A stretch of DNA of 64,000 nucleotides from positions 1,984,001-2,048,000 of the forward strand of contig CBDCSD010000001.1 in assembly GCA_965221345.1 (NCBI GenBank), in the 5' to 3' direction. Below the pieces are notes generated by a model. It worked only from the letters and a program-made list of their open reading frames with translations, was not told the origin of the DNA and searched no databases. Numbering within the stretch: position 1 is the first letter of the stretch; every line of letters begins with the position of its first letter. This document shows positions 34,233 to 42,012 of this stretch, in pieces. The translations under genes and the position numbers were made by a program. This stretch comes from Bin5 sp965221345. GTDB taxonomy: Bacteria; Chloroflexota; Anaerolineae; Caldilineales; Caldilineaceae.

Positions 34233-35744
34233 TTACCAGGAATGCCTCCTACGGGTCTGTTCCGGCCCCCGCTGGGGCCGGTTCGCCTCAGTTTGGTCGG
34301 CGCTGCCGCGATAGCTGCCGGCCTTGATTGTCCAAACCTGACAGCGGACCACATCGCGAATGCGAGTGCGCAGCCACCGTTCCAGCCTCTCCTCAGCGAT
34401 GCTGGTTGTGATGACCGTGGGCAGCAGCGCGGTGTGGCGGTAGTTGAGCAACTGAAACAGCTTCTCCTTGGCCCAGGGAGTCGCGCTCTCCGTTCCAAGG
34501 TCATCCAACACGAGCATGGGCGTGCGCCTCAACTCGTCAAAGCGGCGGTCGTAAGGCACTGGCGACTGGGGACTGAATGCCGCACGCAAGTAGTCAAGAA
34601 GGTCCGGGACGACCACAAACATCATGTCGTGCTGCCCCTTTTCTTTCTGGACATTCGAAATCGCTGCCGCCAGATGGGTTTTGCCTACTCCATTGCCTCC
34701 AAAAAGCATGAACCAGCCTTTTGGACTGTCGGCGAAGGCCTCTGCCGCTTCTTTCACTTGGCGAAGGTTCGAGCTCGCCTCCGCTGAAGTATTGCGTCGC
34801 TGCACCTCGAATGTCTCGAACTTCTGTGTGGCGTGGAAGGAAAGTGTGCTCAAATCGCTTTGGCCGGAGTTTGCACCGGCACGGTAATCCGGCGCAGTGA
34901 TACTTACCCGCTGGACTAGGCTTATGTCCTGTAAACGGCTACGTAGTCGCGGGTCCAGGTCTTCCAGCCGCTGATTAGTTGTTAGAACCGTTGGCAACTG
35001 ACCGTTATAACGGTGGTTTAGGATCTGAAATAGCTTTTCCTGTGCCCAAGGTGTCACACTCTGCGCGCCCAGATCGTCTAGAACGAGCAGGCTTGAGTTG
35101 CGTACCTGGTCGAACTGTTCATCGTAACCAACTTCGCTGTTAGGGCCAAACGTCACGCGGAGATGATCCAGTAGATCAGGTATGACGAGGAAGATGGCTG
35201 CATGGTAGTTCTCTATACGTAAGTTTGCAATGGCCGCGGCTAGATGGGTCTTTCCACAACCGTAGCCTCCTGTGAGGAACAGCCAGCCCGTAGGCTTCTT
35301 GGCGAATGCCCGGGCAGCTTCAAAAGCTCGTGTGAGGTTTTGTCGTTTGTCCTCCGGAAGCCAAGACAACCTTGGGGTGAACGTGTCAAAGGTGAACCTG
35401 GCCAACCCATCCAGATCGCTTACTCTTTTAAGACGTTCCTTACTTCGTGCCAGCCGTTCCTGCAATTTGCAGTTACACGGGACGGCCTTGCCGAAATCAG
35501 GATGTCCCAATGGCAAGTCGGCGCGCAAAAACCCGACTCCGCCACAGATAGTGCAAGCGTCGGGAGCCGGTGTGTTGCTTTCATGCGAGCTCGCAGGCAG
35601 GCTAAGCGGCGCTTGTCGCTGCGAGCTCAATTTGCTGTTCTGATCGGGCAAGGTGAGTTCATCGGTAGCTGATGATGTCCGCGATTCCATGCCGGGCTTC
35701 AATTTCTCCGTCATTCCCTTCAAGATGTCGTTCAGTTCATCCAT
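34233..35744 (-). CDS. Two-module DnaC/DnaI-like AAA+ helicase loader
   Basis: A cytoplasmic ATPase that would load DnaB helicase on DNA. The layout is unusual: an N-terminal zinc-site region with Cys64, Cys67, Cys90 and Cys92, then two full DnaC-type AAA+ modules in one chain. Module one has Walker A GGYGCGKT (159-166) and Walker B LLVLDDLG. Module two has Walker A GGNGVGKT (349-356) and Walker B MLVLDDLG. Both keep a PTVxTT sensor strand and Arg fingers, so both may hydrolyse ATP. Ordinary DnaC or DnaI has one module and about 245-310 residues against 503 here. It overlaps the dnaD-like gene by 8 bp and lies just downstream of dnaB territory. Confidence 0.9.
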   Translation of the reverse strand: MDELNDILKGMTEKLKPGMESRTSSATDELTLPDQNSKLSSQRQAPLSLPASSHESNTPAPDACTICGGVGFLRADLPLGHPDFGKAVPCNCKLQERLARSKERLKRVSDLDGLARFTFDTFTPRLSWLPEDKRQNLTRAFEAARAFAKKPTGWLFLTGGYGCGKTHLAAAIANLRIENYHAAIFLVIPDLLDHLRVTFGPNSEVGYDEQFDQVRNSSLLVLDDLGAQSVTPWAQEKLFQILNHRYNGQLPTVLTTNQRLEDLDPRLRSRLQDISLVQRVSITAPDYRAGANSGQSDLSTLSFHATQKFETFEVQRRNTSAEASSNLRQVKEAAEAFADSPKGWFMLFGGNGVGKTHLAAAISNVQKEKGQHDMMFVVVPDLLDYLRAAFSPQSPVPYDRRFDELRRTPMLVLDDLGTESATPWAKEKLFQLLNYRHTALLPTVITTSIAEERLERWLRTRIRDVVRCQVWTIKAGSYRGSADQTEANRPQRGPEQTRRRHSW

Positions 35745-36474
35745 GATTTTCGTCCTTGCCCTCGGTCTCCCACCGCCTCAAGATCGCTCGGATGTAGTTC
35801 AAGTGGCGCTTGTTGTTCAGCAACGCAATCTCCATGGCTTCGGTGATCCAATCAGGAGGGTAGCTTCTCTCGAGGTCCCTGAGTTGATCGGCGATCATGG
35901 ATGTCATCAGGCCGAAATTCTGTTCGTATAGCACGAAAATGTTGGGTCGCTCAACGTGGAGCCGGGCCTCCTCCGGTACAATTCCTTGCAGATCAGCCAG
36001 TTTTCCCTGTCGAATGGCTGCCACAGACTGGCGGCCTTTGGCTGTATTCAGAAAGTACCAGTCCTCGACTCGGGTCTCGGCGTCAGCAGGAGGAGAGTCG
36101 CTGTCGCCTTGCTGTTTGCGACCGTTGAGGCTTGGCTCGTCATCAAACGGTTCGGTTTCGACATCCATGCGTATCAATGTGTTGCGGGCGACCGCACGTT
36201 CGAGCGCGTCTTCGAGCGCTGCCAGAGGACTGCGCAGTTCGCTTTCGAGGCTGAGACTCTGGAGCAGTGTCCTGTCGCTGCGCATGTCGTCGCCGCGAAC
36301 AAAGCGCATTTGCCCTTCCTGCTCGTTTAGCAGCCAGAAGAAATAGACTGTCAGCTTCAGTTCCGCCAAGTCGTCGATCTGGGGAAGAAGGTCGACGAAA
36401 AACAGGTCTGGCACGATGACGGCCAGCATTTTTTGGTCTGGAAAGCCGACAAAGCCAGGGAGTTGTCGAGTCAT
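35737..36474 (-). CDS. DnaD-like primosome protein
   Basis: DnaD-type proteins recruit the helicase loader to DNA. The 245 residues have an N-terminal winged-helix-like region (LPQIDDLAELKLTVYFFWLL) and a C-terminal DnaD_C segment with YPPDWITEAMEIALLNNKRH and YIRAILRRW, matching the YxxxILxxW signature. The pairing with the loader gene (8-bp overlap) and with dnaB upstream gives one helicase-loading operon on the minus strand. An acidic linker separates the two halves. Start ATG at 36474 follows the candidate promoter at 36535-36562. Confidence 0.88.
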   Translation of the reverse strand: MTRQLPGFVGFPDQKMLAVIVPDLFFVDLLPQIDDLAELKLTVYFFWLLNEQEGQMRFVRGDDMRSDRTLLQSLSLESELRSPLAALEDALERAVARNTLIRMDVETEPFDDEPSLNGRKQQGDSDSPPADAETRVEDWYFLNTAKGRQSVAAIRQGKLADLQGIVPEEARLHVERPNIFVLYEQNFGLMTSMIADQLRDLERSYPPDWITEAMEIALLNNKRHLNYIRAILRRWETEGKDENHG

Positions 36475-36534
36475 TTCAGCTTCGGTAACGGAATGGCCAG
36501 TCTGGCGTCAGCCAGTCCGTGAATAGTGTAATTG

Positions 36535-36562
36535 ATCTTAGAGTCGGGTATTCCTTTGACAA
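36535..36562 (-). promoter_or_regulatory. Candidate promoter for the dnaD-loader genes
   Basis: On the minus strand TTGTCA at 36562-36557 and TAAGAT at 36540-36535 are 16 bp apart, about 60 bp before the DnaD-like start. It lies in the 189-bp gap between dnaB and dnaD, so these genes may be read separately from dnaB. Confidence 0.4.
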
Positions 36563-36663
36563 CCAGACTTGCCGATAGGTTTACCCATTGAGGGAGCAAG
36601 GAATCTGACTTATCCAAAAACTATTCACTTTCCATAAAACAGTGAATGCCGCGCAAACTTTCT

Positions 36664-38649
36664 TCAATATTCTAACTCTTCACGGTTTATTTCCAGGTCG
36701 CGAAACTGGGTCAGTTCCTTGCGGAAATAGAGATCGACCGTGCCGGTAGTGCCGTGACGATGCTTGGCAATCATTAGATTCGCAATATTTGTGTTGTCCG
36801 TGTCTTCATTGTAATAGTCTTCGCGATAAATGAAGATGACAACATCGGCATCCTGCTCGATCGAATTGTGAACAATGAGATTGTTGGCGACGAAATTGTG
36901 AAGTACCGGTACGGTGAGATCGTAGACGTCATCGACGTCATCCGCCTGAATCGAATCTACCTTGTCCCAGCATACGCCGCTACCGGCACCGCCAGAGAAA
37001 TCGGCAAAGCTTGGGAAAGCACACACGGTTGCGAGATCTTCAGCCGGTCGCTGTCGGCCCCATGGCCCTCCCGGCAAATCTGCAGCAAGGACGGTCGCTC
37101 TCTGAACCGCAGGCAGGCGAAGGAAGTCATTAATGGTCCCGGTACGCTGGCCTGCCTCGAGTGTCGACAACGATTGAGCGGCGGTGTCGAAAGTAGCGAT
37201 GCGTTCATCAGTGCGCAGTTCGTCCAGGCGCTTCCATCCGCGTTCGGTCAGAAACTTGTGATTGGCGGTCGCTCGCAGAGTTTTTCCCATATGCGAGGTA
37301 ATTCGAAATACGGGTTTTGTGCCGGTACAGAAGGCGTTGCTAACCTCAGTTGGAATGAAGCACTGCCTGACCTGGTCGAAGGCGACAACTCTGAAATCCT
37401 TGCGACCCGCCAGTTCCCGTATCGGCAAGTTCAGGCCGAGGTCTGGAAGATTGACCAACGTATCTCCGCTGAGGCAGCCGCTTTCGCGCAGGTCGGAAAG
37501 TACCGGCTTGTTGTTCGCTCGGCTCTCGACCGCTCGGCTGAGCTGGCTGAGGGCGATGACGGGCACGTTCAGTTCTCGAGCTAATCCCTTCAACGAGCGA
37601 CTTATATAACTGATCTCTTGCTGGCGGTTTTCGCCTCGACCGCCACCACCTCCACCACCTCCACCTGACATTAGTTGCATGTAATCGACGAGAATCAGGT
37701 CAATGCCGCGCTCGGCGTAAAGCCGGCGTGCCTTGGTGCGTATCTGCATGACTGACGCGCCGGGGGTATCGTCGATGAACACGTTGGTCGAGCCCAAAAC
37801 GTTGGCCGCCTCAAGCAAAATGGGCCAATCTCTTTCATCGATTTGCCCCAACCTCAGGCGGTGGCTGTCAATGCCGGTCTCGACAGAAAGGAGTCGCTGC
37901 ACCAACTGTTCGCTGCTCATCTCCAGGCTAAAGATGGCGACGCGTGCGTCGTAGCGCTTGGCCGCGTTCTGTGCAATCGAAAGGCCAAGGCTTGACTTGC
38001 CCATTCCAGGGCGGCCGGCCACAATTATCAGATCGCTCTTTTGAAAACCACCAAGCATCTGATCCAAATCTGTAAGGCCTGTGGGCACTCCCATCAACTG
38101 ATCCTGGTTACTAGCCAGAAAGTCGATGTGATTCACTACCTCGGGCACTATTTTCGAAATGGGTGTCAGGTCACGGTGGATACGGCTCTCAGAGACGCCG
38201 AAGATTAGACTTTCAGCGCGGTCGACTACCTCTTCCAACTCATTAGTCTCGTCATAGGCGAGCCCGGCGATCTGGTTGGCCGCGCCGATCAGACGTCGCA
38301 GGGTGGCTGTTCGCTCAACGATGCGCGCGTAATGATCAACATAGATCGCCGTAGGCGTGCTGTTGATCAGCTGGGTGATATACGCAGGACCACCTATCTC
38401 CTCCAGCTGATTGTTGCGTTCAAGTTCATCGACGAGGGTGACAAAATCGGCCGGTTCGCGGCGCTCGTTCAGCGAAAGCAGCGCTCTGTAAATCCACTGG
38501 TGTGGCTCGCGATAGAAGTCGGCGTCTTGTAGAGTGCTGGCGACCTTGACTATTGCATCGGGATCGATCAGAAGAGAGCCGAGCACGGCCTGCTCGGCTT
38601 CCACATTGGCCGGTGTCGTCTTGACAGTAGCTTCAATCGTTTCGCTCAT
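36664..38649 (-). CDS. dnaB: Replicative helicase DnaB containing a mini-intein
   Basis: DnaB unwinds DNA at the fork. The 661-residue precursor has the N-terminal DnaB domain, Walker A AGRPGMGKSS (211-220), SLEMSSEQLVQR, and DnaB Walker B LILVDYMQLMS. A loop of nine consecutive Gly follows (about 329-337). An intein interrupts the conserved segment SDLRESG / SIEQDADVVIF, as residues 392-595. Removing it leaves a normal 457-residue helicase ending with HRHGTTGTVDLYF. The helicase cannot work until the intein splices. Confidence 0.95.
   Translation of the reverse strand: MSETIEATVKTTPANVEAEQAVLGSLLIDPDAIVKVASTLQDADFYREPHQWIYRALLSLNERREPADFVTLVDELERNNQLEEIGGPAYITQLINSTPTAIYVDHYARIVERTATLRRLIGAANQIAGLAYDETNELEEVVDRAESLIFGVSESRIHRDLTPISKIVPEVVNHIDFLASNQDQLMGVPTGLTDLDQMLGGFQKSDLIIVAGRPGMGKSSLGLSIAQNAAKRYDARVAIFSLEMSSEQLVQRLLSVETGIDSHRLRLGQIDERDWPILLEAANVLGSTNVFIDDTPGASVMQIRTKARRLYAERGIDLILVDYMQLMSGGGGGGGGGRGENRQQEISYISRSLKGLARELNVPVIALSQLSRAVESRANNKPVLSDLRESGCLSGDTLVNLPDLGLNLPIRELAGRKDFRVVAFDQVRQCFIPTEVSNAFCTGTKPVFRITSHMGKTLRATANHKFLTERGWKRLDELRTDERIATFDTAAQSLSTLEAGQRTGTINDFLRLPAVQRATVLAADLPGGPWGRQRPAEDLATVCAFPSFADFSGGAGSGVCWDKVDSIQADDVDDVYDLTVPVLHNFVANNLIVHNSIEQDADVVIFIYREDYYNEDTDNTNIANLMIAKHRHGTTGTVDLYFRKELTQFRDLEINREELEY
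36865..37476 (-). other. DnaB mini-intein (204 residues, no homing endonuclease)
   Basis: The intein starts with Cys (CLSGDTLVNLP, block A), has block B as TLRATANHKFLTERGWKRLDEL-type sequence (ATANHKFLT), block F as VYDLTVPVLHNFVANN and ends IVHN before Ser, matching block G. The Cys start, the penultimate His, the terminal Asn and the +1 Ser are all present, so it should splice. The stretch between blocks B and F (about residues 100-165) shows no LAGLIDADG or other endonuclease motif. The insertion point is the same ESG/SIE site as the Synechocystis DnaB intein. Confidence 0.93.
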
Positions 38650-38903
38650 CGTACTCTGCGCATATGTTTAGGTCGGACGGTTCAGGAAGGGAACTCGCAA
38701 AGGGCGCCAGTTGGAATGCTTCAGCTGTGCCGCCGTGTAATCAGTTAAAAAGCCAGGAATGGGCAAGAGCGAGAGTGCAAAAACGGCGAGAACCGCTTGG
38801 ATGCGACCCCGCCGCCGACTGAATTCGTTCTGTTGCGTGTGCGCAGCCCCCGTTTCCGTCCGCCGTTCATCCTTGACCCTGGCCGACGAAGCCCTACTCC
38901 CCC
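38650..38903. other. Intergenic region upstream of dnaB
   Basis: This 254-bp gap between dnaB and the bifunctional nuclease gene (both minus strand) presumably holds the dnaB promoter. No convincing promoter or terminator was identified. Confidence 0.4.
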
Positions 38904-39422
38904 TTAATTGTCGATGTCGAGTCCTTCAATGAAGTCGCGGAAGACGTCCAGGTCTTCATCACTGGTTTCTCCGACTTCCTCTTCTACGCCTTCGTTCTTT
39001 TGGCCGATCACGCCCAACTCCTCTTCCGGCTCCATGCCGGCCCGCTCCATCACTTCGTCGGCAACGTAAATCGGAACATCAACCCGCACTGCCAGGGCGA
39101 CGGCATCACTGGGCCGGCTATCGATTTCCAGCGTTTCGCCGTTGGCTTCCAGCACGATTTCGGCGAAAAATGTCTCGTTTTGCAGATCACTGATAACAAC
39201 GTGCGTTATTTCGCCGTCCAGGGATTCTGCAATCTGGCGCAGCAGGTCGTGAGTCATTGGTCTAACGACTTCGATGCCTTGCAATTGTATCGTGATCGCA
39301 TCAGCTTCAAACGGGCCAATCCAGATGGGGAGATACCTTTCGCCGCTTTCTTCGCGCAGGACTACGATCCGGTGCTGGGACATCAGACTTACGCGTACGC
39401 TATCGATTACAACCTCTATCAT
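38904..39422 (-). CDS. Bifunctional nuclease family protein (DUF151/BFN)
   Basis: This 172-residue protein belongs to DUF151, whose plant member BBD1/BFN has DNase and RNase activity. Conserved features: the N-terminal strand pair, RYLPIWIGPFEADAI, RPMTHDLL, FFAEIVLE and DSRPSDAVALAVRVDVPIYV. The C-terminal 40 residues are acidic and less conserved, as usual. Function in bacteria is unproven. A promoter with TATAAT lies about 105 bp upstream. Confidence 0.93.
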   Translation of the reverse strand: MIEVVIDSVRVSLMSQHRIVVLREESGERYLPIWIGPFEADAITIQLQGIEVVRPMTHDLLRQIAESLDGEITHVVISDLQNETFFAEIVLEANGETLEIDSRPSDAVALAVRVDVPIYVADEVMERAGMEPEEELGVIGQKNEGVEEEVGETSDEDLDVFRDFIEGLDIDN

Positions 39423-39526
39423 TCCATGCTCCTGTACTCGATATGCTGAAACGGCTCAACGGTATCTCACACAGTGTCGCCGAAGGGGACTCACAATAAT
39501 AGCCAAATTGTGCCGTACCAAGTTGG

Positions 39527-39554
39527 ATTATAGCATAGCCCCAAAATGGCGCAA
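39527..39554 (-). promoter_or_regulatory. Promoter for the bifunctional nuclease gene
   Basis: On the minus strand TTGCGC at 39554-39549 and a perfect TATAAT at 39532-39527 are 16 bp apart, with the start point near 39520 and a leader of about 100 nt. Confidence 0.45.
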
Positions 39555-40023
39555 AGTGATGTAACTTTCAAAGGTGGCGTCCCAGGATAGGGTCGGAGCG
39601 GCCTTTTCACTCTCTTTCATGTTGCTTGTCTGAAAGACCAAAATGTGAATTCCGCCGCCAATTCTGTCCCGGAGCACAAGATTCGGGAGGGAATTGAAGT
39701 CAATTTTTCCGCCGGCTCGGAAGGCCAGTCTCCAGACAGGTACTGGCCTCGCTGAGTTCCGGTGGCACGCCCGTATCTGAAAGTACTGCTGAGCAAGGCA
39801 ATCATTTCATTGCGTGACCCTCGCCGCTAAGAACTTGATGGAAGGCTTTTTATGCGATACTTTTGGCAGGCACCCAATTCAGACTGACGCGACGAGGGAA
39901 TCAGTCGTATAACTTGCATGGCTTATGATTGGATCCAATGCAGGCGTGGGTCTGATTTTGAGACGCTCCAAGTTCCGCCGGCCAGACGAATCTTGCTCTG
40001 ACCAGAAAGTGGGTCGTAGATCG
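39555..40023. other. Divergent intergenic region, no gene seen
   Basis: The rest of the 600-bp gap between the divergent nuclease and glycosyltransferase genes holds only short, unsupported frames. It must contain the glycosyltransferase promoter; a GATACT near 39855 has a poor -35 partner. Confidence 0.4.
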
Positions 40024-41163
40024 ATGACAAATTCAAACCAATCAGCACCGCTGACAATCTGGCTTCTCTCCCCATACCACACCGGAAGCCATCGCGCGTG
40101 GACTGAGGGATATAAAGCCCACAGCCGGCATGACGTGCATCTTTTTACCCTGGCCGGGCGATTCTGGAAATGGCGCATGCAGGGGGCCGCCGTCGAATTG
40201 GCGGCGCAGACGGAAACGGCCTGCGCCGCGCATCCACCCGATCTGATCCTGGCAACCGACATGACGAATTTGCCCGCTTGGTTAGCTCTGATGCGGCGGA
40301 CTTTGCCGGCGCAGACCCGGACTGTCCTCTACATGCATGAGAACCAGTTGACCTACCCATGGCGCCCAGGCGAGAAGCCTGATTTGACCTATGCCATGAT
40401 CAACTGGCTCAGCCAGATGTGCGCCGACTTGGTGGTGTTCAATACGGCATTTCACCGTCGGAGTTGGTTCGCGGAACTGCCTAACCTTCTAAAACACTTT
40501 CCTGACTATAATCACCTGGAAAAGATCGAGGAGGTAGAGGCGCGCTCACGAGTCTTGCCAGTCGGCATCGACATGCAGGAGGAGAGCCCCCGCTCAGATC
40601 CTTCGGGCCCGCCGCTTATCCTGTGGAATCAACGCTGGGAGTACGACAAGCGCCCAGATCGCTTTTTTCGATTGCTGTACCGATTGGAGGAGGCCGGGCA
40701 CAATTTCAGATTGAGCGTAGCCGGCGAGAACTTTCGAAATGTACCGGCGGAGTTCGAGGAAGCGGCGACGCGTCTGGCACATCGAATCGAACACTGGGGC
40801 TATCTGCCATCGAGGGAAGATTATCAGGCGCTACTGCGTAAGGCCGACCTCGTAATCAGCACGGCTGAGCACGAATTCTTCGGAATCAGTATTCTGGAAG
40901 CGGCACAGGCCGGGGTCTTCCCTCTGTTGCCGAATCGTCTCAGCTACCCGGAACTGGTCCCCACGGACCTGCACGCGGCCTGCCTGTACGTTGATGATGA
41001 TGATCTCTACAGGAAGGCGGTCGCGCGCCTGACCATGCCGCGTAAGGCCCCACCTTCACTTCGCCGTGCCGTGCAGGAGCGCTATAGCTGGCCTGTCGTG
41101 GCTTCGGCCTACGATAACCAGTTCGCCGAGCTATCGCATCAGGCCACAGCGCTCGCGCAGTAG
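40024..41163 (+). CDS. DUF3524-type glycosyltransferase, QTMAN/GTDC1-like
   Basis: This is a GT-B glycosyltransferase with an N-terminal DUF3524 domain. Signatures are LLSPYHTGSHRAWTEGY, YMHENQLTYPW, and in the GT4 half LWNQRWEYDKRPDRFF and EFFGISILEAAQAGV, the donor-binding region. Human GTDC1 (QTMAN) mannosylates queuosine on tRNA-Asp, so a tRNA-queuosine mannosyltransferase role is a fair guess for bacterial homologues. No other queuosine gene is nearby. The ATG at 40024 gives 379 residues and lets the conserved LLSPYH start 15 residues in; upstream in-frame codons look non-coding. Confidence 0.88.
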   Translation: MTNSNQSAPLTIWLLSPYHTGSHRAWTEGYKAHSRHDVHLFTLAGRFWKWRMQGAAVELAAQTETACAAHPPDLILATDMTNLPAWLALMRRTLPAQTRTVLYMHENQLTYPWRPGEKPDLTYAMINWLSQMCADLVVFNTAFHRRSWFAELPNLLKHFPDYNHLEKIEEVEARSRVLPVGIDMQEESPRSDPSGPPLILWNQRWEYDKRPDRFFRLLYRLEEAGHNFRLSVAGENFRNVPAEFEEAATRLAHRIEHWGYLPSREDYQALLRKADLVISTAEHEFFGISILEAAQAGVFPLLPNRLSYPELVPTDLHAACLYVDDDDLYRKAVARLTMPRKAPPSLRRAVQERYSWPVVASAYDNQFAELSHQATALAQ

Positions 41164-41203
41164 GCAGCGGAGCCGTTAAGCAATGCGAGCGGGATTCCGG
41201 TCA

Positions 41204-41560
41204 TCACTGGATGGGCTCTCGCGTCAGCAAACGCACGTCAACCGCCTCGGCTCCTTTCTCGTTCTCCTCGACAGCGAATTCAACCAGATCCCCCTGGCGC
41301 AAGCGTCCGACGTCCTGAAAGCGTGAACGGTGCGCAAATAGGTCCGGGCCGGTAGAGGGCGAAATAAATCCATACTTTTTGCGCGGGCTATACCATTTGA
41401 CCAAGCCCCTTTGACGACCGCTGGCAGGCAAAATGCAGGAACACCCCATGCAATTTGGGGGAGGCTTTTGACCGTCATTCGCACTGCGTCTCTCTTCAAT
41501 GGTCCATAGAAAGGTAACGCCGCAACGCTCGCAAACGATCATTTCATCCGTGAATGTCAT
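41204..41560 (-). CDS. Zinc-ribbon plus cold-shock-domain protein
   Basis: A nucleic-acid-binding protein of two parts. Residues 1-45 form a zinc ribbon with CERCG and CMGC. The second half is a cold-shock domain with GLVKWYSPRKKYGFISP (RNP1) and DLFAHRSRF (RNP2), ending VEFAVEENEKGAEAVDV. Plain cold-shock proteins are about 70 residues; the ribbon makes it 118. It probably binds single-stranded RNA or DNA. Two ATGs are possible; the one at 41560 is used, the other seven codons upstream. It is convergent with the glycosyltransferase and divergent from the tRNA gene. Confidence 0.88.
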   Translation of the reverse strand: MTFTDEMIVCERCGVTFLWTIEERRSANDGQKPPPNCMGCSCILPASGRQRGLVKWYSPRKKYGFISPSTGPDLFAHRSRFQDVGRLRQGDLVEFAVEENEKGAEAVDVRLLTREPIQ

Positions 41561-41631
41561 GGTCTTCTTTCGTCCTGGCATATCAATCAGTTTCTGACAG
41601 ACTTACAGAGGATACCCCTGACCCCCCTTAT

Positions 41632-41660
41632 TTGACAATGTGCCTCAGTCCTGATAGGAT
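41632..41660 (+). promoter_or_regulatory. tRNA-Cys promoter
   Basis: TTGACA at 41632-41637 and TAGGAT at 41655-41660 are 17 bp apart, giving a start near 41667 and a short leader of about 23 nt before the tRNA. Confidence 0.65.
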
Positions 41661-41689
41661 CCGGGCGGACTGATTCCTGTTGGTTGTTC

Positions 41690-41760
<71 letters not shown>

Positions 41761-41763
41761 TTA

Positions 41764-41791
41764 ACCGCTCTTTTGAGCGGTCTTCTTGTTT
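41764..41791 (+). terminator. Terminator after tRNA-Cys
   Basis: ACCGCTC at 41764-41770 and GAGCGGT at 41775-41781 form a stem with a TTTT loop, followed by the T-rich CTTCTTGTTT. Confidence 0.8.
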
Positions 41792-41829
41792 GACTTCGAT
41801 TCAATTCCGTAGCAATCTATATTTACAGA

Positions 41830-41863
41830 GCCATTTGGCATAATATACTATAGCCATTTGGCA
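41830..41863. promoter_or_regulatory. Two tandem GCCATTTGGCA sites upstream of the first PBP gene
   Basis: GCCATTTGGCA occurs at 41830-41840 and again at 41853-41863, 23 bp apart start to start, about two helical turns. Each is itself a small palindrome (GCCA-TT-TGGC). They lie 150 bp before the PBP start and above a possible promoter (TTGCAG at 41894, TACAAT at 41915; spacing 15). They look like a paired operator; the regulator is unknown. Confidence 0.4.
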
Positions 41864-42012
41864 GATCTGCGACGCATTTTTGTATCTTCGCGATTGCAGA
41901 TACTAATTGTGTGATACAATTTAGCTTGTAGCCCCTGTTCACATGGACAATCCTTTGAACTCGCCGACATCTGTCGGCCCGTTCAGCCCAAGGAGATAAC
42001 ACGCGAAGGGCC

